From IMG/VR virus record IMGVR_UViG_3300006919_000193, positions 1 to 34,638 of that record: a stretch of 34,638 bases of DNA; one strand, given 5' to 3'. This document shows, piece by piece, positions 13,721 to 20,266 of this stretch. The DNA is from a virus. Below the pieces are notes generated by a model. That model searched no databases, was not told the DNA's origin, and saw only the letters and a list, made by a program, of their open reading frames with translations. The translations under genes and the position numbers were made by a program. How positions within the stretch are numbered: the first letter of the stretch is position 1; each line of letters starts with the position of its first letter.

Positions 13721-13862
13721 AAAAGATAAAGAAATAAAAAATAAAAAAAGAGATACAAAGCCTTACCCCGGTTGGTGGATTTTTGTTAATGTTCCATGGA
13801 GAAAAAGAAAGACTTGGATTGATCAATATCGTAAACATGAATATGAAAATGACATATCTTGA
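13692..13862 (+). CDS. Unknown small basic protein
   Basis: 56 residues from the ATG at 13692, with AAGGAG five bases upstream. Its first half is a charged, probably disordered Lys/Asp stretch, then PYPGWWIFVNVPWRKRK, which is Trp-rich and basic. It overlaps the previous gene by 29 bases. The role is unknown; Trp with basic residues could mean membrane or nucleic-acid contact. Confidence 0.5.
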   Translation: MANSHSTYDKKDKEIKNKKRDTKPYPGWWIFVNVPWRKRKTWIDQYRKHEYENDIS

Positions 13863-14007
13863 ATACATACAAAAGATAAAATCAGATAAATATAAAATTT
13901 ATGTTCCTAAGATAGTTTGCAAGAGTTGTAGTTCTTTTGTGCCTGGAGATAGTCCTAAAATTTATGTCAATGAGTGTCATCAGTGTCCAAATACTTGTAA
14001 TTCTTAA
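13849..14007 (+). CDS. Small zinc-ribbon-like protein, last of the plus block
   Basis: 52 residues from the ATG at 13849 (MTYLEYIQKIK). Alternative in-frame ATGs lie at 13843 and 13837; none has a good ribosome site, so coupling to the previous gene (14-base overlap) is likely. VCKSCSSF and ECHQCPNTC make two Cys pairs of zinc-ribbon type. The 3' end overlaps the convergent primase-helicase gene by 41 bases. Confidence 0.55.
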   Translation: MTYLEYIQKIKSDKYKIYVPKIVCKSCSSFVPGDSPKIYVNECHQCPNTCNS

Positions 14008-15898
14008 TCAAGTAATGTCCATGAGATACTCTTTCAAATAGTCCAAATTCTATTAATCTATTGATCCATGCGTAGGTAGTTTTAGGATTTCGACCTAATT
14101 CTCCCTCTATGTAAGCCTTTATTTGTTCAATATTTAATATTGCAGGGTATTTTTTAGAATTAATTGTTTGTGCAGTTGCATAAGATTTTAGGTGTTTAAA
14201 TGCTTGAAACTCTGGTTTCTTCTTGATGTCTACATAGTGAACACTTTCATTTTCTATTGCATTTAGTTTTTCAAAGTGTAGTGTGTCTTCATCAAACTCC
14301 ATGCAAAAAGGAACATTCAAAATGTCTGCTTGCTGCGATCTACATTTTGTAAGTTTAAATATTTTTAAGTCATGCGCTAGATTAGATTGTGCGACTTGTA
14401 TAGAATTAGAAACAAAGTCAGTAAAGGATTTACCCCCCCTGATCATATCTTTATTTAAAGTTTTGGTTTCTTGTGTCATTTTGGTATGATGATTAATCAA
14501 CATTATGCCGATGTCATATTTATTTTTTATTAAAGCTATTTTACTAAGCAGCTTTGCTAGTTCTTGATTGTTCTGCACATCTTTTTCAGTGGATGTGTAT
14601 AAGTTGTCTACGATCAGAACATCATAGTCATTGCTTATTAATGATCCATCAATCATTGTCCAATTATCAACAAACACAGAATTTTCCCCAATTCCTTTAA
14701 TATCTAAAAGCCCAGGGTTTTTTATTTTTGCATCCATATTATTGTACATAACTCTGAGCCTACTTCTTAATTCTTGATTTGATAACTCAAATTGTACTAA
14801 CAACACTTTGTAAGGTTTATTAACTTTAAAGCCTAAAAACTCTGTACCAGTTGCACAAGCCAGTGCAAACTGTAAAGCTAAAAAAGATTTACCAACCCCA
14901 TCGGATCCTGCAATAGTTGTTACACCACCTCTGGTCATAACCTTATCTACTATAATTTCTTGTTCATCTTCTTCATTATCTAAAAAGTCGCCTATAGTAA
15001 AAATATCTAGTTTTTCACGAAGATCATATTTTTTGCAGTTTGCTATAGCCTCTTTAATCTGTTCCTCAGTAGCATCGGTTGCATCAAAGCCCTCGGGTAC
15101 ATCCCCCCATTCTGCTATATAAACATTTGGTATTTTTTGTAAAGCTAATTCATAAGCAAGTTGCTCCGCCCCAGTTATTCCAGGCTCATCGTTATCATAT
15201 AAAATTAATACTTTTTCAAAGTCTTTAAGTTCTTCTACAGTAGGATGTGATTTAGCGCCAGTAGTTGAGGTAATAGTCCCCCCACGAATGGACTCTATAC
15301 TTAAGAAATCTTTCTCTCCCTCAGTTATAACAAGTAAGGGAGTTTGTTTTTTTATATTTGCTGCCGGAAACCACCTAGACTTTGTATTTCCATACTGTTT
15401 ACCTTTATGCCATTTAATAAAGTCAATATCTCCATCTACATCACGATCATAAAAAACCCAGTTACTGGTATGCCAATCCCAACAAACATTCTTTAAAGCA
15501 ACTTCTTTTTTCCAATGATGTGGCTTTTCAAGTGTGTCCCAGTTCTCTTCAGTGTATTTTATGTACCCTAATACTAATCCTACTTGTTCATTAAATTTTT
15601 TATCTTTTTTGAATTTTTTTTGTTGCGAGAATGCCCCTACAATCGATTTTCTTGTTTCTTTTGGTATGATTGCATTGCTATCTGTAGAAAATCCATTAGA
15701 AGATACTTTTTCGGACAATTCTTTAAAATTACCCCTCTGATTGCAAGAAAAGCATAAATAATAGCCATTTTGATCATGAATTGATAAACTGGGACTTTTA
15801 TCATCATGAAAAGGACAACTAACTATATAATTGTCGCCACTTTTTTTGACTTTATCAAAATTTTCTCTAACAAACTTTTCAACTTTGTTCATAATCAT
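13967..15898 (-). CDS. Replicative primase-helicase
   Basis: 643 residues with three domains. A CHC2-like zinc finger has Cys28, His31, Cys49 and Cys52. A TOPRIM domain at about 187-265 has ITEGEKD (191-197, Glu193) and YDNDEPG (234-240, Asp235 and Asp237). A RecA-like helicase/ATPase has Walker A GSDGVGKS (331-338) and Walker B VLIVDNL (427-433). The C-terminal 70 residues look like a winged helix (AWINRLIEFGLFERVSHG). It would prime and unwind phage DNA. It is the last gene of the replication operon and overlaps the plus-strand gene at its 3' end. No DNA polymerase gene is nearby, so the host enzyme is likely used. Confidence 0.93.
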   Translation of the reverse strand: MIMNKVEKFVRENFDKVKKSGDNYIVSCPFHDDKSPSLSIHDQNGYYLCFSCNQRGNFKELSEKVSSNGFSTDSNAIIPKETRKSIVGAFSQQKKFKKDKKFNEQVGLVLGYIKYTEENWDTLEKPHHWKKEVALKNVCWDWHTSNWVFYDRDVDGDIDFIKWHKGKQYGNTKSRWFPAANIKKQTPLLVITEGEKDFLSIESIRGGTITSTTGAKSHPTVEELKDFEKVLILYDNDEPGITGAEQLAYELALQKIPNVYIAEWGDVPEGFDATDATEEQIKEAIANCKKYDLREKLDIFTIGDFLDNEEDEQEIIVDKVMTRGGVTTIAGSDGVGKSFLALQFALACATGTEFLGFKVNKPYKVLLVQFELSNQELRSRLRVMYNNMDAKIKNPGLLDIKGIGENSVFVDNWTMIDGSLISNDYDVLIVDNLYTSTEKDVQNNQELAKLLSKIALIKNKYDIGIMLINHHTKMTQETKTLNKDMIRGGKSFTDFVSNSIQVAQSNLAHDLKIFKLTKCRSQQADILNVPFCMEFDEDTLHFEKLNAIENESVHYVDIKKKPEFQAFKHLKSYATAQTINSKKYPAILNIEQIKAYIEGELGRNPKTTYAWINRLIEFGLFERVSHGHYLIKNYKYLDTDDTH

Positions 15899-16925
15899 AA
15901 ATCTCTCTTAGTCTTCTTCCAATAATATATGGGATTTGAGGTAATACTCCATTTCCAAGTCCTTTGATTCTATCCTTATATCTGTCCAACACAAGGGAAT
16001 CCCCATTAGCCACTCTACCCACATCGGGTTCATCTTCAAGGATTTGAAATTTTGGGACTTTGAAAGCTCTAGGTAATTCACTACATCTTGAAGCCTCGCC
16101 CCATAAGTCGAGTTTGGCTTGTTTTTCTTCCTCAAAATAAACCCCCCCGACTGATTCCTCTCCACTCTTTTTGGTTGAGGCGACTGTATGTTTGAAGCTA
16201 CTGGAGTCGGGTACTTGGTAATCTTTTCCTCCTGATCCTTGAATATCTTTCTTGGTAAAGTTCGATACTTGTAATGAGCTGTCCCCTCTGTGTCTTTCCA
16301 GTCCCTGGACAGAGGTGTCGGAAACATATTTAGGTAATTCGGAAGTTTTACCCCCCTCCAGTTGCCTTTCTTCATTTCTTTTTTCATTAGATTTCTCTCC
16401 AGGTCTAGTGGAAAACTCGCATCCAGTGCGCATGGAGTAGGTATTCTTCGTTGGGTAGGCGATAATCCAGAGCCTCTTGCGTAAGTGTCTTGCACCAACA
16501 CTGGCTGCTGATATAATTTGCCATTCTGCATCATACCCGATTTCGGCAAGATCGCTAAGGACTCTTGTTCCTCCCCTTTTTGTGAGCAACTGGACATTTT
16601 CAATAAGTGCGAATCTTGGTCGTAATTCGCTAATAATTCTGTGCATTTCAAACCAAAGACCTGACCTTTTTCCATCTAAACCCTCTCCTCTACCAGCAAC
16701 ACTAATATCTTGACAAGGAAATCCCCCCGATATTATATCTACTGGTTCTAAGTTATGTTTTCCAATAGTTTCTACATTGTCATATTGTGTAGCACCTGGA
16801 AATCGTTTTTTTAATAAATCTCTACACCACTCATCAATCTCGCAGTTCCATACAGTTTCAATGCCTGCCATTTCAAATCCTAGGTCAATCCCCCCAATAC
16901 CGCTAAACAATGAGCCATGTTTCAT
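15879..16925 (-). CDS. DNA (cytosine-5) methyltransferase
   Basis: 348 residues. It transfers a methyl group from SAM to carbon 5 of cytosine in a target site not readable from sequence. Motif I FSGIGG is at 7-12, motif IV GGFPCQ at 67-72 with catalytic Cys71, motif VI ENV at 109-111, motif VIII-like QIISAASVGARHLRKR at 136-151, and motifs IX-X GLGNGVLPQI from 322. The target-recognition part (about 160-300) is low in complexity, rich in Ser, Lys and Glu, and unlike typical compact domains; the same DNA carries a second reading frame (see 15908-16675). The start overlaps the previous stop (ATGA). It probably protects phage DNA from host restriction. Confidence 0.92.
   Translation of the reverse strand: MKHGSLFSGIGGIDLGFEMAGIETVWNCEIDEWCRDLLKKRFPGATQYDNVETIGKHNLEPVDIISGGFPCQDISVAGRGEGLDGKRSGLWFEMHRIISELRPRFALIENVQLLTKRGGTRVLSDLAEIGYDAEWQIISAASVGARHLRKRLWIIAYPTKNTYSMRTGCEFSTRPGEKSNEKRNEERQLEGGKTSELPKYVSDTSVQGLERHRGDSSLQVSNFTKKDIQGSGGKDYQVPDSSSFKHTVASTKKSGEESVGGVYFEEEKQAKLDLWGEASRCSELPRAFKVPKFQILEDEPDVGRVANGDSLVLDRYKDRIKGLGNGVLPQIPYIIGRRLREIYDYEQS
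15908..16675 (-). CDS. Nested overlapping ORF: PTP-repeat / WLMGxP family protein
   Basis: 255 codons fully inside the methyltransferase gene, same strand, different frame. A GAGGAGAGGG site (16690-16681) is five bases before its ATG at 16675. The protein has recognisable motifs: GLKCTELL near 8, PKSGMMQNGK at 44-53, three PTP units (IPTPCALD 78, FPTPLSRDWKD 118, YPTPVAS 155), RLQDVV at 194 and MNPMWVEWLMGIPLCWTD at 215-232. As far as I recall, the same set occurs in a protein family beside phage cytosine methyltransferases, usually annotated methyltransferase-associated or hypothetical. A random alternate frame would not be expected to give all of these, so dual coding is likely. Function is unknown. 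Confidence 0.7.
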   Translation of the reverse strand: MEKGQVFGLKCTELLANYDQDSHLLKMSSCSQKGEEQESLAILPKSGMMQNGKLYQQPVLVQDTYARGSGLSPTQRRIPTPCALDASFPLDLERNLMKKEMKKGNWRGVKLPNYLNMFPTPLSRDWKDTEGTAHYKYRTLPRKIFKDQEEKITKYPTPVASNIQSPQPKRVERNQSGGFILRKKNKPNSTYGARLQDVVNYLELSKSQNFKSLKMNPMWVEWLMGIPLCWTDIRIESKDLEMEYYLKSHILLEED

Positions 16926-17128
16926 TTTCTTGTTTCCTCTAACTCAAACACGACCTGATCTATAAAAGCGCTCCACAACTCTCCACTATATTCTTGTTGT
17001 GTTTTGTTAATTGCTTTTTCTATTTCTTTTTTTTCAAAAAGATGCTCCTTATCAATCATTGCAAGAGCATCCTTTATCTCTGTAATAGTAACTGTAGCTA
17101 CTATATGTTTAGTGATTCGGTTCTTCAT
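16922..17128 (-). CDS. Unknown small helical protein
   Basis: 68 residues, starting MKNRITKHIVATVTITEIKD, then helical and acidic, ending VFELEETRK. It overlaps the exonuclease end by 20 bases and the methyltransferase start by ATGA, so it is made together with them. It may be a small partner of one of the two enzymes. No domain recognised. Confidence 0.6.
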   Translation of the reverse strand: MKNRITKHIVATVTITEIKDALAMIDKEHLFEKKEIEKAINKTQQEYSGELWSAFIDQVVFELEETRK

Positions 17129-17765
17129 TGCTCTTTAAATCTGCTAAGTTTAAAATACATTCAAATACTTTCCAACCCCAGTCTAACTTGCTAAGTGGAA
17201 TAGCATGATCTTCAAATCCTTGACCAGTTTTGTCTAACCTAAGCAATCTACCCCCCTCAATCTTATTGCCAGTCTGCTTTTCATACATATATTTATAAGC
17301 AGCTAACTGAACAATAAACTCGGAGTAAAGCCCTTTAGAAGATTTTAAATCTCCAATATATAGCTTACCATCAATCTCTAAAATTAAATCACAAGTCCCC
17401 CCCACTCTTAGGTCATCATCAATTAATTTAATTTCAGACTCTATATACTTAGGTTTAAACTGTGCATCCCATTCCTTAAAAGCATCAAAACAAAGTTCTG
17501 CTGCTTTAATTTGATTTTTTGAATAGTCATCTAAATCAGTCTTTTCTTCTTTAATAAAATTTTCACATAGTAAGTGTGCTAGTGTTCCAATTTCTGCTGC
17601 CTCATTCATTACCTTAGTAGGATCATTGCCTTGCATTCCTTGAGATCTAGCCCAGTTTACTAATATTTGTTTATTCCAACCTAGATGTGCATTAATTAAA
17701 GTAGTAACACTTTTAACTCGTTTTCCATCTGATGTTTTATATGCGGTGTGTGCTTTAGTCTTCAT
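17109..17765 (-). CDS. PD-(D/E)XK exonuclease (RecB/Cas4-like)
   Basis: 218 residues. Nuclease signature: GTLAHLL with His64, VGGTCDLIL with Asp126, YIGDLKSS with Asp139 and Lys141, and a QLAAYKYMY helix with Gln153 and Tyr157. The layout is that of phage RecB-like nucleases. It would resect DNA ends for recombination or replication, perhaps with the SSB-like and resolvase-like proteins of the same operon. The Gly-Gly at 122-123 is encoded by a G7 run (C7 at 17397-17403). It overlaps the previous gene by 11 bases. Confidence 0.88.
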   Translation of the reverse strand: MKTKAHTAYKTSDGKRVKSVTTLINAHLGWNKQILVNWARSQGMQGNDPTKVMNEAAEIGTLAHLLCENFIKEEKTDLDDYSKNQIKAAELCFDAFKEWDAQFKPKYIESEIKLIDDDLRVGGTCDLILEIDGKLYIGDLKSSKGLYSEFIVQLAAYKYMYEKQTGNKIEGGRLLRLDKTGQGFEDHAIPLSKLDWGWKVFECILNLADLKSNEEPNH

Positions 17766-18192
17766 AAAACTCCTTTATCATTATTTTTGAAATCTTTCTT
17801 GCTTTTTTTATAAATAAATCGTCTGTTGTTTCTACTAACTCTTTAATAATATTTGCTACACTCTTCTTGTTATAATCACTTGCAACTTTAAGTGTATGAT
17901 ATGTTTCTGGATACAATCTTATTCTATGTTTAGCAGATAATGCTTTGTTTTTATGTCTTTGATTAAAATTAGGTTTTAGCTTTTTAATTAATCTATATTC
18001 TAATTGCTTTGCTTTATCGACACTTAAGTATCTGACTTTGACATAACTCCAAGATAGCTCATGTTTTAACAATCTATCAAAGATATTGTTTGAATATCCT
18101 ATGTATTTTAAGTCTTTTCTACCAGTGTACATAGCGTAAACACCTGAAGACCTTTTTATCTGATCTATATCTCTTTCAGTTCGCCAGTTCAT
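17755..18192 (-). CDS. GIY-YIG nuclease fused to ribbon-helix-helix domain
   Basis: 145 residues. The N-terminal GIY-YIG fold shows GVY at 17-19, YIG at 30-32, Arg40, Glu65 (KQLEYRLI) and KPNFN at 73-77. The C-terminal part (about 88-122, RIRLYPETYHTLKVASDYNK then VANIIKELVE) looks like a ribbon-helix-helix DNA-binding domain. That would make a small sequence-specific nickase or nuclease, or a homing-type enzyme that has joined the operon. It overlaps the neighbours on both sides by a few bases (ATGA before it), so it is an integrated operon member, not a late insertion. Confidence 0.8.
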   Translation of the reverse strand: MNWRTERDIDQIKRSSGVYAMYTGRKDLKYIGYSNNIFDRLLKHELSWSYVKVRYLSVDKAKQLEYRLIKKLKPNFNQRHKNKALSAKHRIRLYPETYHTLKVASDYNKKSVANIIKELVETTDDLFIKKARKISKIMIKEFYED

Positions 18193-18530
18193 TTACCCCA
18201 GATCTCTCGTTTAACTAGCAATGAAATAATTGCATAGTTAGCTAAATCAATATAAGAGTCTTCTAAGGGTTCAAACTCTACTTCATCATCATTAAAATCT
18301 TTCTTTAGAATATTTTGTATTCTTTGAATTTTATCATTCATTCTAAACCAAACACCTAGCAATGCCATTTTACGATCCTTTTCATCAGTCATATCTCCCC
18401 CCAATGATATATTATCCGGACCATACATAGCTTGTTTAGCTAAAAAAATACTAAACAAAGTGTTTGTAACTTTTTCAAAGTTTTCTACTGTTATAGGTAA
18501 ATCTTCTTTTACTTTTTTTATTTTATCCAT
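18189..18530 (-). CDS. Nmad1 (DUF1599) domain protein
   Basis: 113 residues. YGPDNIS at 36-42, LLGVWFRMNDKIQRIQNIL at 57-75, and DSYIDLANYAIISLLV at 91-106 are the pattern of the nucleotide-modification-associated domain 1 (DUF1599), a helical fold often coded beside phage base-modification genes. It may bind or alter nucleotides, or work as a helper of such enzymes. Here it is two to four genes from a cytosine methyltransferase, but no hypermodification enzyme (thymidylate synthase-like or hydroxylase) is visible. Start and previous stop share a base (TAATG). Confidence 0.78.
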   Translation of the reverse strand: MDKIKKVKEDLPITVENFEKVTNTLFSIFLAKQAMYGPDNISLGGDMTDEKDRKMALLGVWFRMNDKIQRIQNILKKDFNDDEVEFEPLEDSYIDLANYAIISLLVKREIWGK

Positions 18531-18874
18531 TAATCTGTGCTTATTGTATTTGCTCGTATAAACTTTATAAACTTTTCTAATGACTCCTCAGTAAAACAAT
18601 AATATCTTCTACCCCTATCTCTTCTAGTCATTAATATATCTGAATTAGTCTGTAAAAACCATTTAGGTAATTCTCTTCTTCTTTTGCATTGTACAATAAA
18701 TTTATCTCTTAAAAAAGACATCCTTACATCACAATCAGTAGCTTCGCCTAAAGAGCGCCCATCAGATGAGAACGCTCTTTCGACATTTGGAGAAAACTCT
18801 GCAAAAACATCTTCCAATGCTTTTACAGATTCATATTCAAATTGATTACCTTTTCTCTTTGACTTACTCGTCAT
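18530..18874 (-). CDS. Holliday-junction resolvase-like / PD-(D/E)XK nuclease
   Basis: 114 residues from the ATG at 18874; a TTG four codons before would lengthen it. Key residues: KGNQFEYES with Glu13, ATDCDVRM with Asp49, and IVQCKRR with Gln62 and Lys64. This E..D..QxK set fits Hjc-type or VRR-like nucleases. It would cut branched DNA that arises in replication and recombination, before packaging. The start overlaps the SSB-like gene end by 11 bases. Confidence 0.75.
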   Translation of the reverse strand: MTSKSKRKGNQFEYESVKALEDVFAEFSPNVERAFSSDGRSLGEATDCDVRMSFLRDKFIVQCKRRRELPKWFLQTNSDILMTRRDRGRRYYCFTEESLEKFIKFIRANTISTD

Positions 18875-19385
18875 CTGTTGCACCAAACAACTCGTCTACT
18901 TGTTGATTTAATAAATTAGTTTCTAATTTACTTAAAACAGATAACACTACCTTAGATCTATTAAGCAACTCTTGCTCAGTAAAACTGCCTGGAGCAATGC
19001 TCCAACCAGCAACTTTAACTGCCACACCTGCTACAATAGATGCTTCTCTCTGAGAAAAGCTTCTAGTATCAGTAGATCCACTAGTTGCAGTAGTAGCTGC
19101 AACATTTGAAGTAGTAGTAGGAGCATCCCCCGCTACTAATTCTACTTTATGATAAACACCTTTTGCATTTTCGTGTTTAACTTTACCAAACTTAAATGAC
19201 TCATCTCTTTTTAAACTATCAAACATTGCTTTTTGATTGTCATTTGCAAAATAGATTACTTCTTTACCATCTACTTTTAATGAGTATTTATACCAATTTC
19301 CATATTGACCAGTACCATTGCTATCTAAGCCAAGGAATACTGCATCAACAATTTGTCCATTGTTTAACTTTAATTGATCATTCAT
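18864..19385 (-). CDS. Single-stranded-DNA-binding-like protein
   Basis: 173 residues. The N-terminal 85 look like an OB-fold (VDAVFLGLDSNGTGQYGNWY, then beta-rich segments to VELVAGD). A Thr/Ser/Ala linker at about 86-105 follows, then a helical part (FSQREASIVAGVAVKVAGWS) and an acidic tail ending LFGATDDE, as in proteins that recruit partners through their C-terminus. AGGAG is six bases before the ATG. It is placed with exonuclease, resolvase and primase-helicase, so a role in covering single-stranded DNA is plausible. Confidence 0.65.
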   Translation of the reverse strand: MNDQLKLNNGQIVDAVFLGLDSNGTGQYGNWYKYSLKVDGKEVIYFANDNQKAMFDSLKRDESFKFGKVKHENAKGVYHKVELVAGDAPTTTSNVAATTATSGSTDTRSFSQREASIVAGVAVKVAGWSIAPGSFTEQELLNRSKVVLSVLSKLETNLLNQQVDELFGATDDE

Positions 19386-19393
19386 TTTTACTC

Positions 19394-19609
19394 CTAATCA
19401 CATTTACCAGACTTACACGAGTCACTGCCCCTAAGACTCTCGTCAGGTTTATTGTTTTTGGGCGAATATCCAGTTAGTATATCATATATCTGTACTAACA
19501 AGATAAATTCTTGATATTCATCAGTATGTATCGGATACTTTTCAATGCTTTCTTTAATATGTTTTATTAAGAATGTTGATTGTTCCGAATTTAATGTTGC
19601 TTTTTTCAT
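19394..19609 (-). CDS. Unknown small protein
   Basis: 71 residues from the ATG at 19609 (MKKATLNSEQSTFLIKHIKE). An upstream ATG would add 20 codons passing through a GC-rich inverted repeat and is less likely. The C-terminus is polar with two Cys (SDSCKSGKCD). No ribosome site is obvious at either start. It lies between the XRE gene and the SSB-like gene; unknown role. Confidence 0.5.
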   Translation of the reverse strand: MKKATLNSEQSTFLIKHIKESIEKYPIHTDEYQEFILLVQIYDILTGYSPKNNKPDESLRGSDSCKSGKCD

Positions 19610-19621
19610 AATGATATAGAA

Positions 19622-19664
19622 GAGGGGGGGAAAGGAAGTAGAGTAGAATGAGATAGCCCCCCTC
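19622..19664 (-). repeat. GC-rich inverted repeat before the 71-residue gene
   Basis: GAGGGGGG (19622-19629) pairs with CCCCCCTC (19657-19664), eight GC-rich pairs around a 27-base loop. It lies between the XRE stop and the next start and could reduce read-through or hide the start of the following gene. Confidence 0.55.
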
Positions 19665-19669
19665 CCCAA

Positions 19670-19855
19670 CTAAAATAACTCCTTATATTCTTTTTCCAGA
19701 ACAGAGCAAATCTTGTGCTTGTGATTTTCTTGAAAAGTTCTCTTTTCTTGCATCATTAGGGAAAGTAGGGAAACACTGATGTTTATTTTTCTAGCTAACC
19801 AGGATTTGCTTCGTTCTATTTTATTTAATTCTTTGGATAATTTTTGATATTTCAT
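19670..19855 (-). CDS. XRE/Cro-like repressor
   Basis: 61 residues from the ATG at 19855; a start eight codons upstream would lie inside the promoter. The HTH at about 14-42 reads IERSKSWLARKINISVSLLS, typical of small XRE (Cro/CI) proteins. It begins the replication operon, and a TTGACA/TATTCT promoter sits directly before the ATG with a palindrome (TGATT-5-AATCA) inside its spacer. Self-repression and control of the whole replication operon are thus likely. There is no integrase or CI-Cro pair, so a lysogeny switch is not shown. Confidence 0.75.
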   Translation of the reverse strand: MKYQKLSKELNKIERSKSWLARKINISVSLLSLMMQEKRTFQENHKHKICSVLEKEYKELF

Positions 19856-19861
19856 GCAATA

Positions 19862-19890
19862 AGAATAGTGATTGCACAAATCAATGTCAA
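19862..19890 (-). promoter_or_regulatory. Promoter of replication operon, apparently leaderless
   Basis: On the minus strand: -35 TTGACA (19890-19885), 17-base spacer, -10 TATTCT (19867-19862). The start point expected seven bases after the -10 is the A of the ATG at 19855, so the mRNA may have no leader; this fits the lack of a ribosome site. Confidence 0.75.
19869..19883 (-). promoter_or_regulatory. Candidate XRE operator
   Basis: TGATTGCACAAATCA is an inverted repeat (TGATT, five bases, AATCA) lying between the -35 and -10 elements. A dimer bound here would block RNA polymerase. The XRE protein coded immediately downstream is the obvious candidate to bind it. Confidence 0.55.
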
Positions 19891-19898
19891 GAAATCAT

Positions 19899-20042
19899 TT
19901 ACTTTCCTTGACCTCTTTTTTTCTTTTTGTAGTATTTTTTAGATATTTTACTACCGAATTTTGTATTGTGACTTTGACCTTGCCTCGTCTTTTTTGCCCC
20001 ATTACTTTTTTTTGTTCTGTTTGCAAATAAAGTCTTTCTCAT
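19899..20042 (-). CDS. Small basic phage protein (RQGQSxNTK...RGQGK type)
   Basis: 47 residues, about a third Lys plus Arg: MRKTLFANRTKKSNGAKKTR, then QGQSHNTKFG and a C-terminus ending KKKKRGQGK. The RQGQS-NTK and RGQGK motifs recur, as I recall, in a short protein of many marine phages, with unknown role. It overlaps the holin-like gene by ATGA. It is the last gene of the late operon, ending just upstream of the XRE promoter. Confidence 0.7.
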   Translation of the reverse strand: MRKTLFANRTKKSNGAKKTRQGQSHNTKFGSKISKKYYKKKKRGQGK

Positions 20043-20254
20043 TTTTTATAAACTTTTTCTGCCCCAGCAATACCAAAAGATCCTAAAGTAACCCAAACAA
20101 AAGAATTATAGATATAGTCATTAACCATTAATTCAATTCCTATAATTCCCATAATTAAGTCTACCATACCGAACACACACATTAGTGCAAACGATAAGAA
20201 TCCTATAATATTTTTTTCATTAACTTCATTTTCATCTTTAAATATAGACCACAT
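20039..20254 (-). CDS. Small membrane protein, holin-like
   Basis: 71 residues with two hydrophobic helices (about 16-39 and 50-65) and a charged N-terminus. The pattern KNIIGFLSFALMCVFGMVD, then NDYIYNSFVWVTLGSFGIAG and a basic end KVYKK resembles small membrane proteins of marine phages annotated as holin-like. The true holin candidate of this phage is more likely the 3TM protein at 30084-30455, so this may be an antiholin or a second membrane factor. Confidence 0.6.
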   Translation of the reverse strand: MWSIFKDENEVNEKNIIGFLSFALMCVFGMVDLIMGIIGIELMVNDYIYNSFVWVTLGSFGIAGAEKVYKK

Positions 20255-20266
20255 ATTGTCCCCCTT

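Noticed and set aside
19670-19883. Lysogeny module (repressor) implying a temperate phage
   Set aside because: Only one small XRE gene is present; no integrase, excisionase, partition genes or att-like repeats were seen in the window.
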